Part shown: positions 27,335-35,925 of the stretch, piece after piece | Position numbering within the stretch: the first letter of the stretch is position 1 | Layout of the letters: each line of letters opens with the position of its first letter | DNA from: Aldehydirespirator sp963662645 | GTDB lineage: Bacteria > Actinomycetota > Acidimicrobiia > Acidimicrobiales > Aldehydirespiratoraceae | Direction of reading: 5' to 3' | Length of the DNA: 64,000 nucleotides | Assembly: GCA_963662645.2 (NCBI GenBank) | Contig: OY759762.1 | Span: 496,001 to 560,000 of the forward strand | Translations under genes and position numbers: made by a program | The notes under the pieces: model-generated | What the model was told of the DNA's origin: nothing | What the model saw: the letters and a program-made list of their open reading frames with translations, nothing else | Database searches by the model: none

Positions 27335-28759
27335 ATGTCCCGCCGTCATGTTTCAATGCCCGCTTCGTCGACTGGAAGCACCGCTCGACCGATTGCCCTT
27401 CCTGGGAGTGAGGCGTGGTCTACGGTGGCCGACATGGCTCCTGCCGCGCGGCCGCGCACCAACGGCGCCATGAACACGCTGTTGGCGCGGGACGCCCCCG
27501 CACACGACTGGTACCGCTTCGTGCTGTCGTTCCCGCCTCACCTCGTGCGCGACTATTCCCAGCGGTTCGGTCTCGACGCCGACAGCCGGGTTCTCGATCC
27601 GTTCTGCGGCACGGGCACGACCCTTGTGGAGGCGAAGAAGCTAGGCGTGCCTAGTTGTGGCCTCGAAGCGGTGCCGCTGTCTCGGCTCGCAGCTTCCACC
27701 AAGGTCAACTGGACTCCAGATCCTGACGAGCTGCTCACGCACGCCGAACTCGTGGCCGAGAAGGCGCTCGCTATGTTGGCTGCGGACGGCATCTCCGATG
27801 AGCCGGCGTCATCGGTCCCACGGGGAGTGCGGCTGCGGACGCTTCCCGCCGCTAGCGCGAAGCTGCTGCTCAAGGACTCCATCAGCGCTCTGCCGCTTCA
27901 CAAGGTGCTGGTGTTGCGTGACGCCCTCGACGGCGAATATGACTCGGCCTTTGCTGACCACGAGCGGCTCGCGCTGGCTCGGATCCTGCCGGTGGAGGTC
28001 GGCAATCTGCGCTTCGGGCCAGAGGTGGGCCTCGGAACGGTCAAGCTCGACACTCCGGTGGTGTCTGTCTGGCTTGAGCGCATGCGAGCGATGTGCGCCG
28101 ACCTGCGCCAACTCCAGCCGCGCGCCGCCACCTCCGCTGTCGCGCTGGACGCAGATGCCCGAATGGTCGGCGAACTACTGGAGCCCAACAGTGTCGATGC
28201 GGTCATCACCTCGCCGCCGTATCCGAACGAGAAGGACTACTCGCGCACAGTGCGCCTCGAGTCGGTGCTTCTGGGCTATCTCAGCAGCCGGTCGGACCTT
28301 CAGGCGATGAAGAAGGACCTAGTGAGGTCCAACACCCGCGGCGTCTACCGCGACGACGCTGACGACGCCTGGGTTCAAGACGACGCCGAGGTCGAGCGCA
28401 TCGCCTCAGCGATAGAAGCCCGCCGCATCGAACTCGACAAGAACTCGGGATTCGAGCGCATGTACCACCGGGTCACGAAGCTGTACTTCGGGGGGATGGC
28501 CCGTCACCTGGTTTCGTTGAGCCGGGTGCTGAAGCCCGGCGCCCGCCTCGCGTACGTGGTAGGCGACCAAGCCTCCTACCTGAGAGTCATGATCCGCACC
28601 GGGCAGATCCTGGCTGAGATCGCCGAGCGTGCAGGATACGAGGTCGAGTCAATCGACCTGTTCCGCACCCGCCGCGCCACGGCAACACGCGAGCAACTCC
28701 GCGAGGAAGTACTCGTGCTGAGATGGCCAGGCGCCGCAGCCGCCGCCAGCCCCCGATGA
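27335..28759 (+). CDS. DNA methyltransferase of a restriction-modification pair (probably N4-cytosine)
   Basis: 474 residues from the ATG at 27335, which has AAGGAGG (27322-27328) 6 nt upstream. The SAM motif is DPFCGTGTTLVEA (residue 88 on), and the catalytic motif is TSPPYPNEKDYSR (residue 293), with a target-recognition stretch of about 200 residues between. The SPPY form is usual for N4-cytosine enzymes. It protects host DNA against the endonuclease encoded 36 bp downstream. The frame continues upstream into tmRNA, which is not coding. The last 33 codons and the downstream leader recur as a remnant at 34522-34654. Confidence 0.85.
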   Translation: MSRRHVSMPASSTGSTARPIALPGSEAWSTVADMAPAARPRTNGAMNTLLARDAPAHDWYRFVLSFPPHLVRDYSQRFGLDADSRVLDPFCGTGTTLVEAKKLGVPSCGLEAVPLSRLAASTKVNWTPDPDELLTHAELVAEKALAMLAADGISDEPASSVPRGVRLRTLPAASAKLLLKDSISALPLHKVLVLRDALDGEYDSAFADHERLALARILPVEVGNLRFGPEVGLGTVKLDTPVVSVWLERMRAMCADLRQLQPRAATSAVALDADARMVGELLEPNSVDAVITSPPYPNEKDYSRTVRLESVLLGYLSSRSDLQAMKKDLVRSNTRGVYRDDADDAWVQDDAEVERIASAIEARRIELDKNSGFERMYHRVTKLYFGGMARHLVSLSRVLKPGARLAYVVGDQASYLRVMIRTGQILAEIAERAGYEVESIDLFRTRRATATREQLREEVLVLRWPGAAAAASPR

Positions 28760-28791
28760 GGTTCTCGCGGACTCCCGCCGAAGGACTGGCC
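28659..28791 (+). repeat. 133-bp direct repeat, left copy (methyltransferase 3' end)
   Basis: This covers the 3' end of the methyltransferase gene, its stop codon and most of the gap before the endonuclease. The sequence recurs without any indel at 34522-34654, with about 10 mismatches. Confidence 0.9.
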
Positions 28792-28795
28792 TGAC

Positions 28796-29620
28796 GTGTC
28801 CACGGCGAGCTTGGCGCAGCAGATCATCGAGTGGACCTTCGCCCAGCGCCACAATCCAGGTGACGATCAAGTGACTTTCACAAGAGACGACTTGATTTCA
28901 GCTGCTGCCGCACTGGGAGCACCCCGCCCCAAGAATCTCGGCGACATCGTGTACTCGCTGCGCTACCGGGTGCCGCTTCCCGACTCCATCCGACGAACAG
29001 CACCACGGGGCCGCGAATGGGCAATCTTCCCGGGCGGCAACGCCGTCTACACGCTGCGGACCGTGCCCTTCAATCTCATCGAGCCACGACAGGGCCTTCG
29101 GACGATCCGCCTACCCGACGCCACACCCGGTGTCATCTCCAAGTACTCTCTAACGGACGAACAGGCCCTGTTGGCCCGGGTCCGATACAACCGACTGCTC
29201 GATGTGTTCACCGGCCTCGCCTGCTACCCCCTCCAGAGCCACCTGCGCACAAGCATCACCATCACCAACGCCATCGACGGCACGCCAAGCAGCTCGCAGG
29301 TCGAGACCGACGACGTCTACGTCGGCCTGGACGAACACGGCGCGCACTACATCTTGCCGGTACAGGCCAAGGGCGGCTCGGACTCACTGAGCGTCATCCA
29401 GATCTGGCAGGACCTACGAGTCGCTGAGCAGAAGTTCCCCGACCTGATCGCCCGCCCAGTCGCGGCTCAATTCATGGAGCAGAGCGTCATAGCTCTCTTC
29501 GAGTTCCAGGAATCCAACGACGAGATCACCATCGCCCGCGAGCACCACTACAGCCTCGTCGCACCTGAAGAACTCGCACCTGGAGAACTCGCTGCATACC
29601 GCGCTGCGGCTCAAATGTGA
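28796..29620 (+). CDS. Restriction endonuclease of the same pair (PD-(D/E)xK type)
   Basis: 274 residues, GTG start. A PD-(D/E)xK-like core is visible: Glu170 and Asp172/173 in QVETDDVYVG, then LPVQAKGG with Gln190 and Lys192, in the usual spacing. The N-terminal region (to about 130) may be the DNA-recognition part. Position directly after a DNA methyltransferase on the same strand supports a type II restriction role. The target sequence cannot be inferred. Confidence 0.75.
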   Translation: MSTASLAQQIIEWTFAQRHNPGDDQVTFTRDDLISAAAALGAPRPKNLGDIVYSLRYRVPLPDSIRRTAPRGREWAIFPGGNAVYTLRTVPFNLIEPRQGLRTIRLPDATPGVISKYSLTDEQALLARVRYNRLLDVFTGLACYPLQSHLRTSITITNAIDGTPSSSQVETDDVYVGLDEHGAHYILPVQAKGGSDSLSVIQIWQDLRVAEQKFPDLIARPVAAQFMEQSVIALFEFQESNDEITIAREHHYSLVAPEELAPGELAAYRAAAQM

Positions 29621-29639
29621 CCTGGCTAAGGGACAATGA

Positions 29640-30320
29640 CTAATGCTCCGCTCGCTCTCGTAGTATCCTCTCTGCCACATTGAGACGAGCCTCAAGATCA
29701 CTAATCTCTCGATCCAAGACCACGTACAAGTCTGCAGAATTCGTGATTGCCTCCTCATCACTTGTCGCTTGGAGATCTCTACGGCTGCTGGCAAAGGACG
29801 AGAAAGCTGCCAACTGTCGATCATATGTAATCGGAAAGCCGCTACGCAGTGCATGGCCTGCTGTAAGCTCGACCGCTGCAATCACAGTTGCGCCGCTGTA
29901 ACCGATCGTCCATACATCATGTCGCAACCCTAGGGCGATCCGATCTGGCTTGTCAATTGCCCAGTAGCGATCTCGACAGGTTTCGACGCGCTCTAGGATC
30001 GATCGTAGCTTGACCACACCTAACTCTTCCGACAGAGTTTCCTTTAGTGCTTCGATGGAACTCAAGGTTATATTCGTGCGGTTGGCGGCTTCCACAGAAC
30101 CCGATTGATAGCCGTTCTCTGCCATCATGAATCCACGATCTGAACCAGTATCGTCTACAATCGTCCGGAGAGTCAGGACCTTGTCTTTCGAAATCGGCCG
30201 ATTCCAATACTTGCATTCAACTAACCAGGTCATTTTGATTCCGACGTGCTTACTACGCACAACAACATCCATAGTGTGAGAAGTTCGAACCCTCTCGATA
30301 TTCTCGTTAGTGACTGATCG
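29640..30320 (-). pseudogene. Mrr-like restriction endonuclease, N-terminally truncated
   Basis: About 225 codons with a restriction-endonuclease core: RVRTSHTMDVVVRS, then WLVECKYWNRPISKDKV with the E-x-K pair and GFMMAENGYQSGSVEAA. The domain begins abruptly at NENIERVRT near 30314. Upstream the frame stays open but changes to GC-rich, Pro/Arg-rich sequence without family character, so I infer that the true N-terminus was lost at a junction. Base composition is clearly lower in GC than the neighbours, which points to foreign origin. A functional short form starting at an internal codon cannot be excluded. Confidence 0.6.
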
Positions 30321-30738
30321 GGGCAAGGTGCTGTTGCATGCGCTGTTGATGCTCGCCGGCGGCGGCGAGGCGTGAGCCTCACCGGGTATTGCGCAGGCGC
30401 TGGTGTGCCCCGCCACTCGCCGAGCCGCTGGATCGGGCAGTTCCGACTCTCGACGGGCCAGTCGCAAGAAGAGCGCGCTCGACGCAGGATCGCGGTACGT
30501 CGGCCGGAGTTCAGCGCTGTTGCCGTCGGCCGCTTGGAGCCTCTTGATGCGGTGGACTCGGTGGTGTAGGTTGCTGCCGCCGCGCAACCAAGACTTATGA
30601 ATTATCCATACCGAAGCGGTCATCCCTCCAGACAACTGTTTAAGCAGGCGCAGCAGTAATCAACTCAGATCGGGAGGAGAGTTGTGATGAGCGCGTCTGA
30701 CGCGGCTATGCCGTGGGTGTGGCTCTGCTGTGGGATGA
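30321..30738. other. Non-coding stretch between island remnants
   Basis: About 420 bases hold no convincing gene. The left half is GC-rich and the middle (around 30590-30680) is AT-richer, with GGAGGAG followed by GTG-ATG at 30684-30689. That start leads to a frame of about 36 codons without recognisable character that closes near 30794. It looks like a recombination scar. Confidence 0.5.
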
Positions 30739-30948
30739 CAGGGCGAAGCGCATCGCTGGCAATACCGACCCGAACGCCGGATTCTGCGGGTCGCTGACCT
30801 CGAAGACCTGCTGAATCTCTCAAGAACAACAATCTGGCGCATGCAGCGAGCGGGCGAGTTCCCGCAGCCCATCCGACTTAGTGCCAACACCGTCGGCTGG
30901 TTCGCCCACGTCATCGACGAATGGCTCGCAGAACGCCCCCAGGCGTGA
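30739..30948 (+). pseudogene. AlpA-like helix-turn-helix regulator, 5'-disrupted
   Basis: The frame reads RILRVADLEDLLNLSRTTIW, RMQRAGEFPQPIRL and IDEWLAERPQA before TGA. This is the AlpA/MerR-like DNA-binding domain of phage and island regulators. No start codon is found between the in-frame stop at 30736 and the domain, and the first ATG (30841) lies inside the recognition helix region, so a 5' frameshift or truncation is likely. The C-terminal part is repeated at 35500-35564. Confidence 0.55.
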
Positions 30949-31030
30949 TCGGATGCCCAAGCCCGAAACGGTCATCCAGAAAGCACGCACGGCACGCCGA
31001 ACAAGGACGCGGCAAGACCCCGGCATCCGG
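30880..31030 (+). repeat. About 150-bp direct repeat, left copy (AlpA-like 3' end)
   Basis: The sequence from the last third of the AlpA-like remnant to 31030 recurs at 35500-35657, 4620 bp away, with scattered mismatches and one 6-nt insertion in the right copy. Confidence 0.88.
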
Positions 31031-31098
31031 TGCCGGAACGACCGTCGCCGCCGTCACTGGCGGCAACTACTCTCGACGCTGTGGCCAGCCCCACCGCC

Positions 31099-31665
31099 AT
31101 GACGGCGATCACCGCCCCAGCGGCTTCTCCGGCTGAGGCTCTGGAGCCCTGCGAGAGGGAGATCTTGTCGGTGCTGCGCCTCTGGCCACGCGGCGCCGCT
31201 GAAGCCGCTGTCGCGCACCGCGCCGGCCTCGACGCCACAACCGCCGCAGCGGCGCTGCGCCAGCTCCTCGACGCCGCGTTGGTCGTGTCCAGCGAGGAGA
31301 CCCCGCCGGTGCGGGGCCAACATGAACGCATCGTGTTCTGGCGCCTTGCGGGTGCCTCGGCCACCGCCGCGCTCATGGCGGATGTGCCCCGACCCGACCC
31401 TGCCCAGCGTCGAGGCCCCCAAGGTCCGGTGCCCGGCGAGTTCTGGCACCACTTCTGTTCGGGATCAGACCCCGCCGATCTGCGCCTGCCCCGCGACGCC
31501 ACCCTGGTGGGCTGCCGCCTAATCGAGTCGTTCGACTCCGAGGCCCGATCCTGGGTGCTGTCGAGCTTCACCGTCGAGCAGCTAGCCGCCTGCCACAGCC
31601 GCTATCCCGACCCCAGCTCCGAAGTCCCCGAGCTGATCGCCGCGGCCATCGAGGCGCTGACTTGA
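31099..31665 (+). CDS. AbiEi-like winged-helix antitoxin candidate
   Basis: About 188 residues from the ATG at 31099; GTG at 31081 or 31030 could also start it. A helix-turn-helix region is visible around LSVLRLWPRGAAEAAVAHRAGLDATTAAAALRQLLDAALV, and the rest has no recognised motif. It overlaps the next gene by TTGA, which gives tight coupling. An antitoxin role is inferred from the neighbour, an AbiEii-type nucleotidyltransferase; in known AbiE systems the antitoxin is the upstream gene with a winged helix. Confidence 0.55.
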   Translation: MTAITAPAASPAEALEPCEREILSVLRLWPRGAAEAAVAHRAGLDATTAAAALRQLLDAALVVSSEETPPVRGQHERIVFWRLAGASATAALMADVPRPDPAQRRGPQGPVPGEFWHHFCSGSDPADLRLPRDATLVGCRLIESFDSEARSWVLSSFTVEQLAACHSRYPDPSSEVPELIAAAIEALT

Positions 31666-32384
31666 CCGTCATCGAGGACTACAGCGACGTCCTCAACGAC
31701 AACATGATCGCGGCGTGGCCCCGCCTCGCCGCCGCCCTAGAGGGCCTCGACTGCGCGCTGATGGGCGGCACCGCGGTGGCCATGGTGCTGCGGCACCGCC
31801 ACAGCCACGACTTCGACTTCATGACCCTGCAACCGTTCGACTCGCGCGCGGTCGCGGCCAAGCTGCTGTCATCTGCCGCCCGGGCCGCTTACAAGGACGA
31901 CGACCGGGAGCACATCGCCAAGGTCGCCTTCGACGGCGTACCCGTCACCGTCATGAGAGACCTCCGAGGCTTTGTCGCCGGCCACGCCACCCAACTCGCC
32001 GCGCCCAGCGTCGTCGACGGCATCGCGGTGGGGTCGGTCCCGGACCTCATGGCCACCAAACTCGAAGTGATCCAGCACCGCCAACAGGGCCGCGACTACA
32101 TCGACATCGCCGCCATGGACCGCGCCGGCGCCTGCACCATCGAAGACGGCCTGCGCTACCACAAACAGCGCTACGCCCCCACCGTCACCTACGAAGAAAC
32201 CCTCCGCATCGCACAACTCGCCACCAACCCGCCGCCCACAGACCCCGACCCCGCCTTCCACCGCCACCTAGCCGAGGCCGCCGGCCACCTCGCCGCACGC
32301 CGGCGCGCCGTCCTCGACTGGGCGCTCCAATCCGGGCAGCGGCCACGCCCACCACAGTCCGAACCCCCCGCCCACGAACTCTGA
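31662..32384 (+). CDS. AbiEii/AbiGii-type nucleotidyltransferase toxin
   Basis: 240 residues, TTG start overlapping the upstream stop. The nucleotidyltransferase signature of the DUF1814 family is present: LMGGTAVAMVLRHRHSHDFDF, giving GG-T-A and the D-x-D-type acidic pair, followed by VPDLMATKLEVIQHRQQGRDYID. AbiEii proteins are toxins of type IV-like abortive-infection systems that add nucleotides to tRNA ends. The C-terminal 40 residues are Pro/Arg-rich. Upstream comes the probable antitoxin. Confidence 0.78.
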   Translation: MTVIEDYSDVLNDNMIAAWPRLAAALEGLDCALMGGTAVAMVLRHRHSHDFDFMTLQPFDSRAVAAKLLSSAARAAYKDDDREHIAKVAFDGVPVTVMRDLRGFVAGHATQLAAPSVVDGIAVGSVPDLMATKLEVIQHRQQGRDYIDIAAMDRAGACTIEDGLRYHKQRYAPTVTYEETLRIAQLATNPPPTDPDPAFHRHLAEAAGHLAARRRAVLDWALQSGQRPRPPQSEPPAHEL

Positions 32385-32735
32385 CCCTTCACCGCGGACA
32401 CGCCGAAGGCGGGTTCATGCTCGCCGTCGCCGGGGACCCCGCGGCCTCTCAGGCGTTCCATGAACCAGCCCCGGCGGTCGCGAGTGACCGTGACGCCCAA
32501 GAATGTCCCTAGGAGGGCTGCAACCGTCTCTCAGCCTCGGGTTATCATGCACTCGCACCAATACACCGGCGCCTAGGCTTGGCTCCATCCGGGTCCGGCG
32601 CCGAACGCCACCTCCCACGGCCGCCTACTAGGCGGCCGTGGCTGCGCTGTGGGGGCCTCTTAGGTCAGCGTGCAAGGTCCGTGCACGAGCAGGTCGAGGC
32701 TGAGCAGATGGGGCTAGCGGGCCAGCGTTCGGCCA
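32385..32735. other. 351-base gap between convergent genes
   Basis: No open frame with coding character was found. The gap contains a strong hairpin at 32615-32641 (listed separately) and some direct CGGCC-rich sequence. Short frames here are Arg/Pro-rich shadows. Confidence 0.6.
32615..32641. terminator. Strong 11-bp hairpin between convergent genes
   Basis: CCACGGCCGCC and GGCGGCCGTGG pair perfectly around the loop TACTA. It lies between the AbiEii-like gene and the convergent gene at 32736, consistent with a bidirectional terminator, though without a T-run. Confidence 0.6.
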
Positions 32736-33149
32736 CTATGGCGTCATGGCCTTGGCCGCGGCCTCGACCGCGGCTTTGAACTCCGCTTCGGCCTCGGCGG
32801 CGGTCGCCGGCTTGTACCCGTCGAGGGCGGCGGTGACACCGACGATGGAAGCCTCGGCCACGTCCCCGTCTAGGGCGTCGATGATCCTGTGGCGGCGCCA
32901 GAACTCGGTTCGTGCGGCTTCGAGGGCCTGAGCGTGCAGGCGTGTGCGGTCACGGGCGGCGATGTGGAACCCCGCGCTGTGGAGGACGCCGAGCGCGGCG
33001 TTTAGCGCGGCGGTCGTGTCGAGGGTCAGCCAGTGGTCGACGATCGTCTCGTAGAACTCGGAACGGCCTGCAGCCGCGCGGGCAGCTTCAAGGGCAGCGC
33101 TCATCGCGGTGGCGCGGTACTCGTCCGCTGCGGCTCCGGTTCCGGTCAT
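32736..33149 (-). CDS. Small helical protein of unknown function
   Basis: 137 residues from the ATG at 33149 (MTGTGAAADEYRATAM). It is predicted to be all helical and Ala-rich, with a central RSEFYETIVDHWLTLDTTAAL region and HIAARDRTRLHAQALEAARTEFWRRH. The R-x4-H-like pattern and length recall HEPN-type or SAV_6107-like proteins, but this is not firm. It is divergent from the DprA-like gene. Confidence 0.55.
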   Translation of the reverse strand: MTGTGAAADEYRATAMSAALEAARAAAGRSEFYETIVDHWLTLDTTAALNAALGVLHSAGFHIAARDRTRLHAQALEAARTEFWRRHRIIDALDGDVAEASIVGVTAALDGYKPATAAEAEAEFKAAVEAAAKAMTP

Positions 33150-33321
33150 GGGCACCAACCTACCGACGTCGGCTGACTGCACCGAGAGCACGAGGAGGGC
33201 TTGGCGAGCAGTGACGTAGGCGCCACGGATTGCAGGCCATCCCCGTGGCTACATTGATCGCAGGCGTCGCTGCCCGGGCCGTCCGGCACCGGGATGCCAG
33301 AGCACACAGAGGAGGGGCCAC

Positions 33322-34281
33322 ATGCCCGAAATGACGTCCACCCAGCGGCAGATGCTCGCGCTGTGCAGCTTGGTTTCCGCCGGTGACCGGTGCGACTGGG
33401 GGGTTCTCGCTCGGCAGGCCCACCGCGAGCGTTCTCTCGATGGTCTGGTGGCCGGCGACATTCTGGAGACCAGCGCGAACGCCCACAGGACCGGGTGGGT
33501 GATCAAGACCGCCTCAGCGGATAGCTGGACAGCCGCCTGGGAGCGAGCGGACTCGGAGTACCGGGCTGCGACCGCCGCTGGGGCGCGCCTGACGACTGTG
33601 CTTGACGACGACTTCCCGCTCAACTTGCGGCTGATCCACAACCTGCCGCCCTTCCTGTTCTATCGGGGCGGCCTCGACGCCGACCGCGACGCCCACAGCG
33701 TCGCCGTGGTAGGCACCCGATCAGCCACCCCTGACGGAATCCACCAGGCCCGCCGCGTGGTCCGCTCGCTAACGGACAGGGGCCTCACCGTCACGTCGGG
33801 GCTAGCAATCGGTATAGATGCCACCGCTCACCGGGAGACCCTCGCATGTGGCGGACGCACGATCGCCGTGCTGCCCTCGGGGATCACCCGGCTAGCCCCA
33901 GCCGCCAATCGGGCTCTCGGAGAGGACATCGTGGCCGCGGACGGGCTCATCGTGTCGCAGTTCCTCCCCACAGCCACGCCAGCCAGATGGACCTTCGGCA
34001 AGCGCAACGAGGTCACGTCCGGCATCAGCCAAGGCACGGTCGTGATCGAAGCATCAATCACGTCGGGAGCCCGAATGCAGGCCCGACTCGCCTATGAGCA
34101 CGGCAAGCGGGTGTTCCTGCTGAACACGCTCGTCGGCGAGCAGTCCTGGGCGCAGCAGATGGTGGAGCGCCGCCGGGCAGTCGCCGTCTCGTGCATCGAC
34201 GAGATCACCAGTCGGATCGCGTCACCCGACCGGGTGCGCGACGTAAGCGACCTGCTTCACGTAGAACCAGCACTGTTGTAG
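33322..34281 (+). CDS. DprA/Smf-like protein in the island
   Basis: 319 residues. AGGAGG (33310-33315) precedes the ATG by 6 nt. The C-terminal two thirds match the DprA Rossmann fold: FPLNLRLIHNLPPFLFYRG, VAVVGTRSATPDGI, GLAIGIDATAHRETL, TIAVLPSGI, FGKRNEVTSGISQGTVVIEA and ARLAYEHGKRVFL. The N-terminal 90 residues are a helical DNA-binding-like region. Housekeeping DprA loads RecA on incoming single-stranded DNA. A copy inside a defence-rich island may instead sense or process invader DNA, which is inference. Confidence 0.78.
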   Translation: MPEMTSTQRQMLALCSLVSAGDRCDWGVLARQAHRERSLDGLVAGDILETSANAHRTGWVIKTASADSWTAAWERADSEYRAATAAGARLTTVLDDDFPLNLRLIHNLPPFLFYRGGLDADRDAHSVAVVGTRSATPDGIHQARRVVRSLTDRGLTVTSGLAIGIDATAHRETLACGGRTIAVLPSGITRLAPAANRALGEDIVAADGLIVSQFLPTATPARWTFGKRNEVTSGISQGTVVIEASITSGARMQARLAYEHGKRVFLLNTLVGEQSWAQQMVERRRAVAVSCIDEITSRIASPDRVRDVSDLLHVEPALL

Positions 34282-34521
34282 GCGCACCCCATGGCGCCTC
34301 CGGCCGACTGCCACGACCTTCCCAACTGCAAGAACTGCCGTACGTCCCGCTGACCCACGCTCGATGAAGCCGCAGCCGCGGCACCTTCAGCGTCCTCGCG
34401 CGGGACTGCCTCCGAAAAGCCGCCCACGCAAGCGTGGACGCGCTGGCGCCAATGCAATACGCTCGGGCCTATCTACTCCCCGCCCGCTGGACGGCTCACT
34501 TCGATGCCGTCCCCGGGCGGG

Positions 34522-34654
34522 TGTTCCGCACCCGCCACGCCACAGCAACACGCGAGCAACTCCGCGAGGAAGTACTCGTGCTGAGATGGCCCGGCACCAC
34601 CGGCACCGCCAGCCACCGATGAGGTTCTCGCGGACTCCCGCCGGAGGACTGGCC
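34522..34654 (+). repeat. 133-bp direct repeat, right copy (remnant of a methyltransferase 3' end)
   Basis: An indel-free second copy of 28659-28791. It encodes the last 33 codons of a methyltransferase like the one at 27335 and its stop (34620-34622), but the 240 bases upstream (34282-34521) contain no methyltransferase sequence and no other gene. It directly precedes the vapBC promoter. Confidence 0.9.
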
Positions 34655-34674
34655 GACATCTTTACGGTCGTCTA

Positions 34675-34705
34675 TTGATAGCAAAGCATCATTTGATGCT
34701 ATGCT
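34675..34705 (+). promoter_or_regulatory. vapBC promoter with palindromic operator
   Basis: TTGATA at 34675-34680 and TATGCT at 34700-34705 resemble -35 and -10 elements with a 19-nt spacer. Between them AGCATCA and TGATGCT form a perfect 7-bp palindrome with a 2-nt spacer (34685-34700), the expected kind of site for a VapB autorepressor. Confidence 0.55.
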
Positions 34706-34711
34706 GTCAAG

Positions 34712-34966
34712 ATGCGTACGACCGTGACACTCGACTCCGACACAGAACAGATCGTCCGCCAGCGCATGGTCGAACGTCGGGTCTCCTTCAAGCAGGCCCT
34801 CAACGACCTGGTCCGCGAGGGCCGGGGCTCTGCTGATGGGCCACGCCAGTTCAGAACGACGACCCGGTCGATGGGGCGCGCCAAGGCCGACCTCGACAAG
34901 GCGCTGCGCCTTGCCGGCGAACTCGAGGACGGCGAACTCGCCAACCGGCTGGAGACCGGATCTTGA
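34712..34966 (+). CDS. VapB-type antitoxin (ribbon-helix-helix)
   Basis: 84 residues. The N-terminus MRTTVTLDSDTEQIVRQRM fits the ribbon-helix-helix fold of VapB antitoxins, followed by a flexible C-terminal half that would wrap the toxin. An operator-like palindrome lies just upstream. The stop overlaps the TTG start of the PIN toxin gene by 4 nt. Confidence 0.8.
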   Translation: MRTTVTLDSDTEQIVRQRMVERRVSFKQALNDLVREGRGSADGPRQFRTTTRSMGRAKADLDKALRLAGELEDGELANRLETGS

Positions 34967-35391
34967 AGCTCGTAGACGCCAACGTCTTGCTGTACGCGGT
35001 CAACCGGGACGCGCCCCAGCATGCCTCGGCCCGGGACTGGCTCGACGAGGCGCTCAGCGGCGGCGCCCGGGTGGCGTTCTGCTGGGTAGTGCTGCTGGCG
35101 TTCCTGCGGTTGTCCACCAACGAACGGATCTTCGATGAGCCGCTGTCGGTAAGCGACGCGATCACCCAAGCCGAGGACTGGCTGGCCCAACCCGCCGCCG
35201 TCGTCGTGGAACCGACGGCACGCCACCTCGGCATCGTCCAACAGCTGCTGGCACCGCTGGAGACGGGCGCCAACCTCGTCAACGACGCCCACCTGGCTGC
35301 CCTCGCCATCGAGCACCGCTGCACAGTCGTGTCCTACGACACCGACTTCCTGAGCTTCCAAGGCGTGAGGCTGGAGACCCCAACCACCTGA
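34963..35391 (+). CDS. VapC-type PIN-domain ribonuclease toxin
   Basis: 142 residues, TTG start. PIN-domain acidic residues are visible: Asp5 in LVDANVLLYA, NDAHLAALAIEH, and YDTDF near the end. The blocks WVVLLAFLRLSTNERIF and DAHLAALAIEH match the M. tuberculosis-type VapC subfamily. It forms a type II toxin-antitoxin pair with the upstream gene and probably cleaves tRNA or rRNA. Confidence 0.85.
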   Translation: MKLVDANVLLYAVNRDAPQHASARDWLDEALSGGARVAFCWVVLLAFLRLSTNERIFDEPLSVSDAITQAEDWLAQPAAVVVEPTARHLGIVQQLLAPLETGANLVNDAHLAALAIEHRCTVVSYDTDFLSFQGVRLETPTT

Positions 35392-35499
35392 GAGGCCGGC
35401 ACGGCCGTGTCCTTCGAGGCCACCCACCGCCGCAGATGCGGCTGCCGGTCCGCTGCCATAAGCGGCGGCAGAGGCTTCGCAAGGCCCCGTGTCTGCCTC

Positions 35500-35657
35500 A
35501 GTGCCAACGCCGTCGGCTGGCCCGCCCACGTCATCGACGCGCGGCTGGTAGAGCGCCCCTAGACGTGATCGGATGCCCAGGCCCGAAACGGTCATCCAGA
35601 AAGCACGCACGGCACGCCGAACGCCGAACAAGGACGCGCCAGAACTCCGGCATCCGG
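35500..35657 (+). repeat. About 150-bp direct repeat, right copy
   Basis: Second copy of 30880-31030. It includes the C-terminal codons of an AlpA-like regulator ending at TAG (35562-35564) and the following sequence through CGGCATCCGG. A 6-nt duplication (GCCGAA) distinguishes it from the left copy. Confidence 0.88.
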
Positions 35658-35675
35658 CTCAAGCTTCGCAACACT

Positions 35676-35792
35676 GTGGAGGAGCGCCACGTGGACGCCC
35701 CGGCGAACCTGGTCGTGGTGACGGCCACAGGCCACGGCTACCGCCGCGACGACGGAGTGCTGGTGATGCCCCTGACCGCACTAGGCCCCTGA
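35676..35792 (+). pseudogene. Fragment of a larger protein's C-terminus
   Basis: About 38 codons read VEERHVDAPANLVVVTATGH and GVLVMPLTALGP before a stop. This looks like the end of a larger, possibly ATPase-type protein joined directly after the direct repeat. No upstream part exists. From 35392 to 35925 there is otherwise only the repeat and scar sequence. Confidence 0.4.
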
Positions 35793-35925
35793 CCGGGCGC
35801 CGCCCGGCCGAGCAGTCCTGGATTGGGCCAGCGCCGACGCCGCCACGAGCGCCGGAGAGTGTGGGCGGAGGGCGAGGCCGGTCACAACCCTTTGAAACTC
35901 CCGAGGCCGGTCACAGCTGCGCGGG

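Noticed and set aside
30321..30635. N-terminal extension of the Mrr-like gene
   Set aside because: The base composition and residue content change abruptly near 30314, and the extension has no family similarity.
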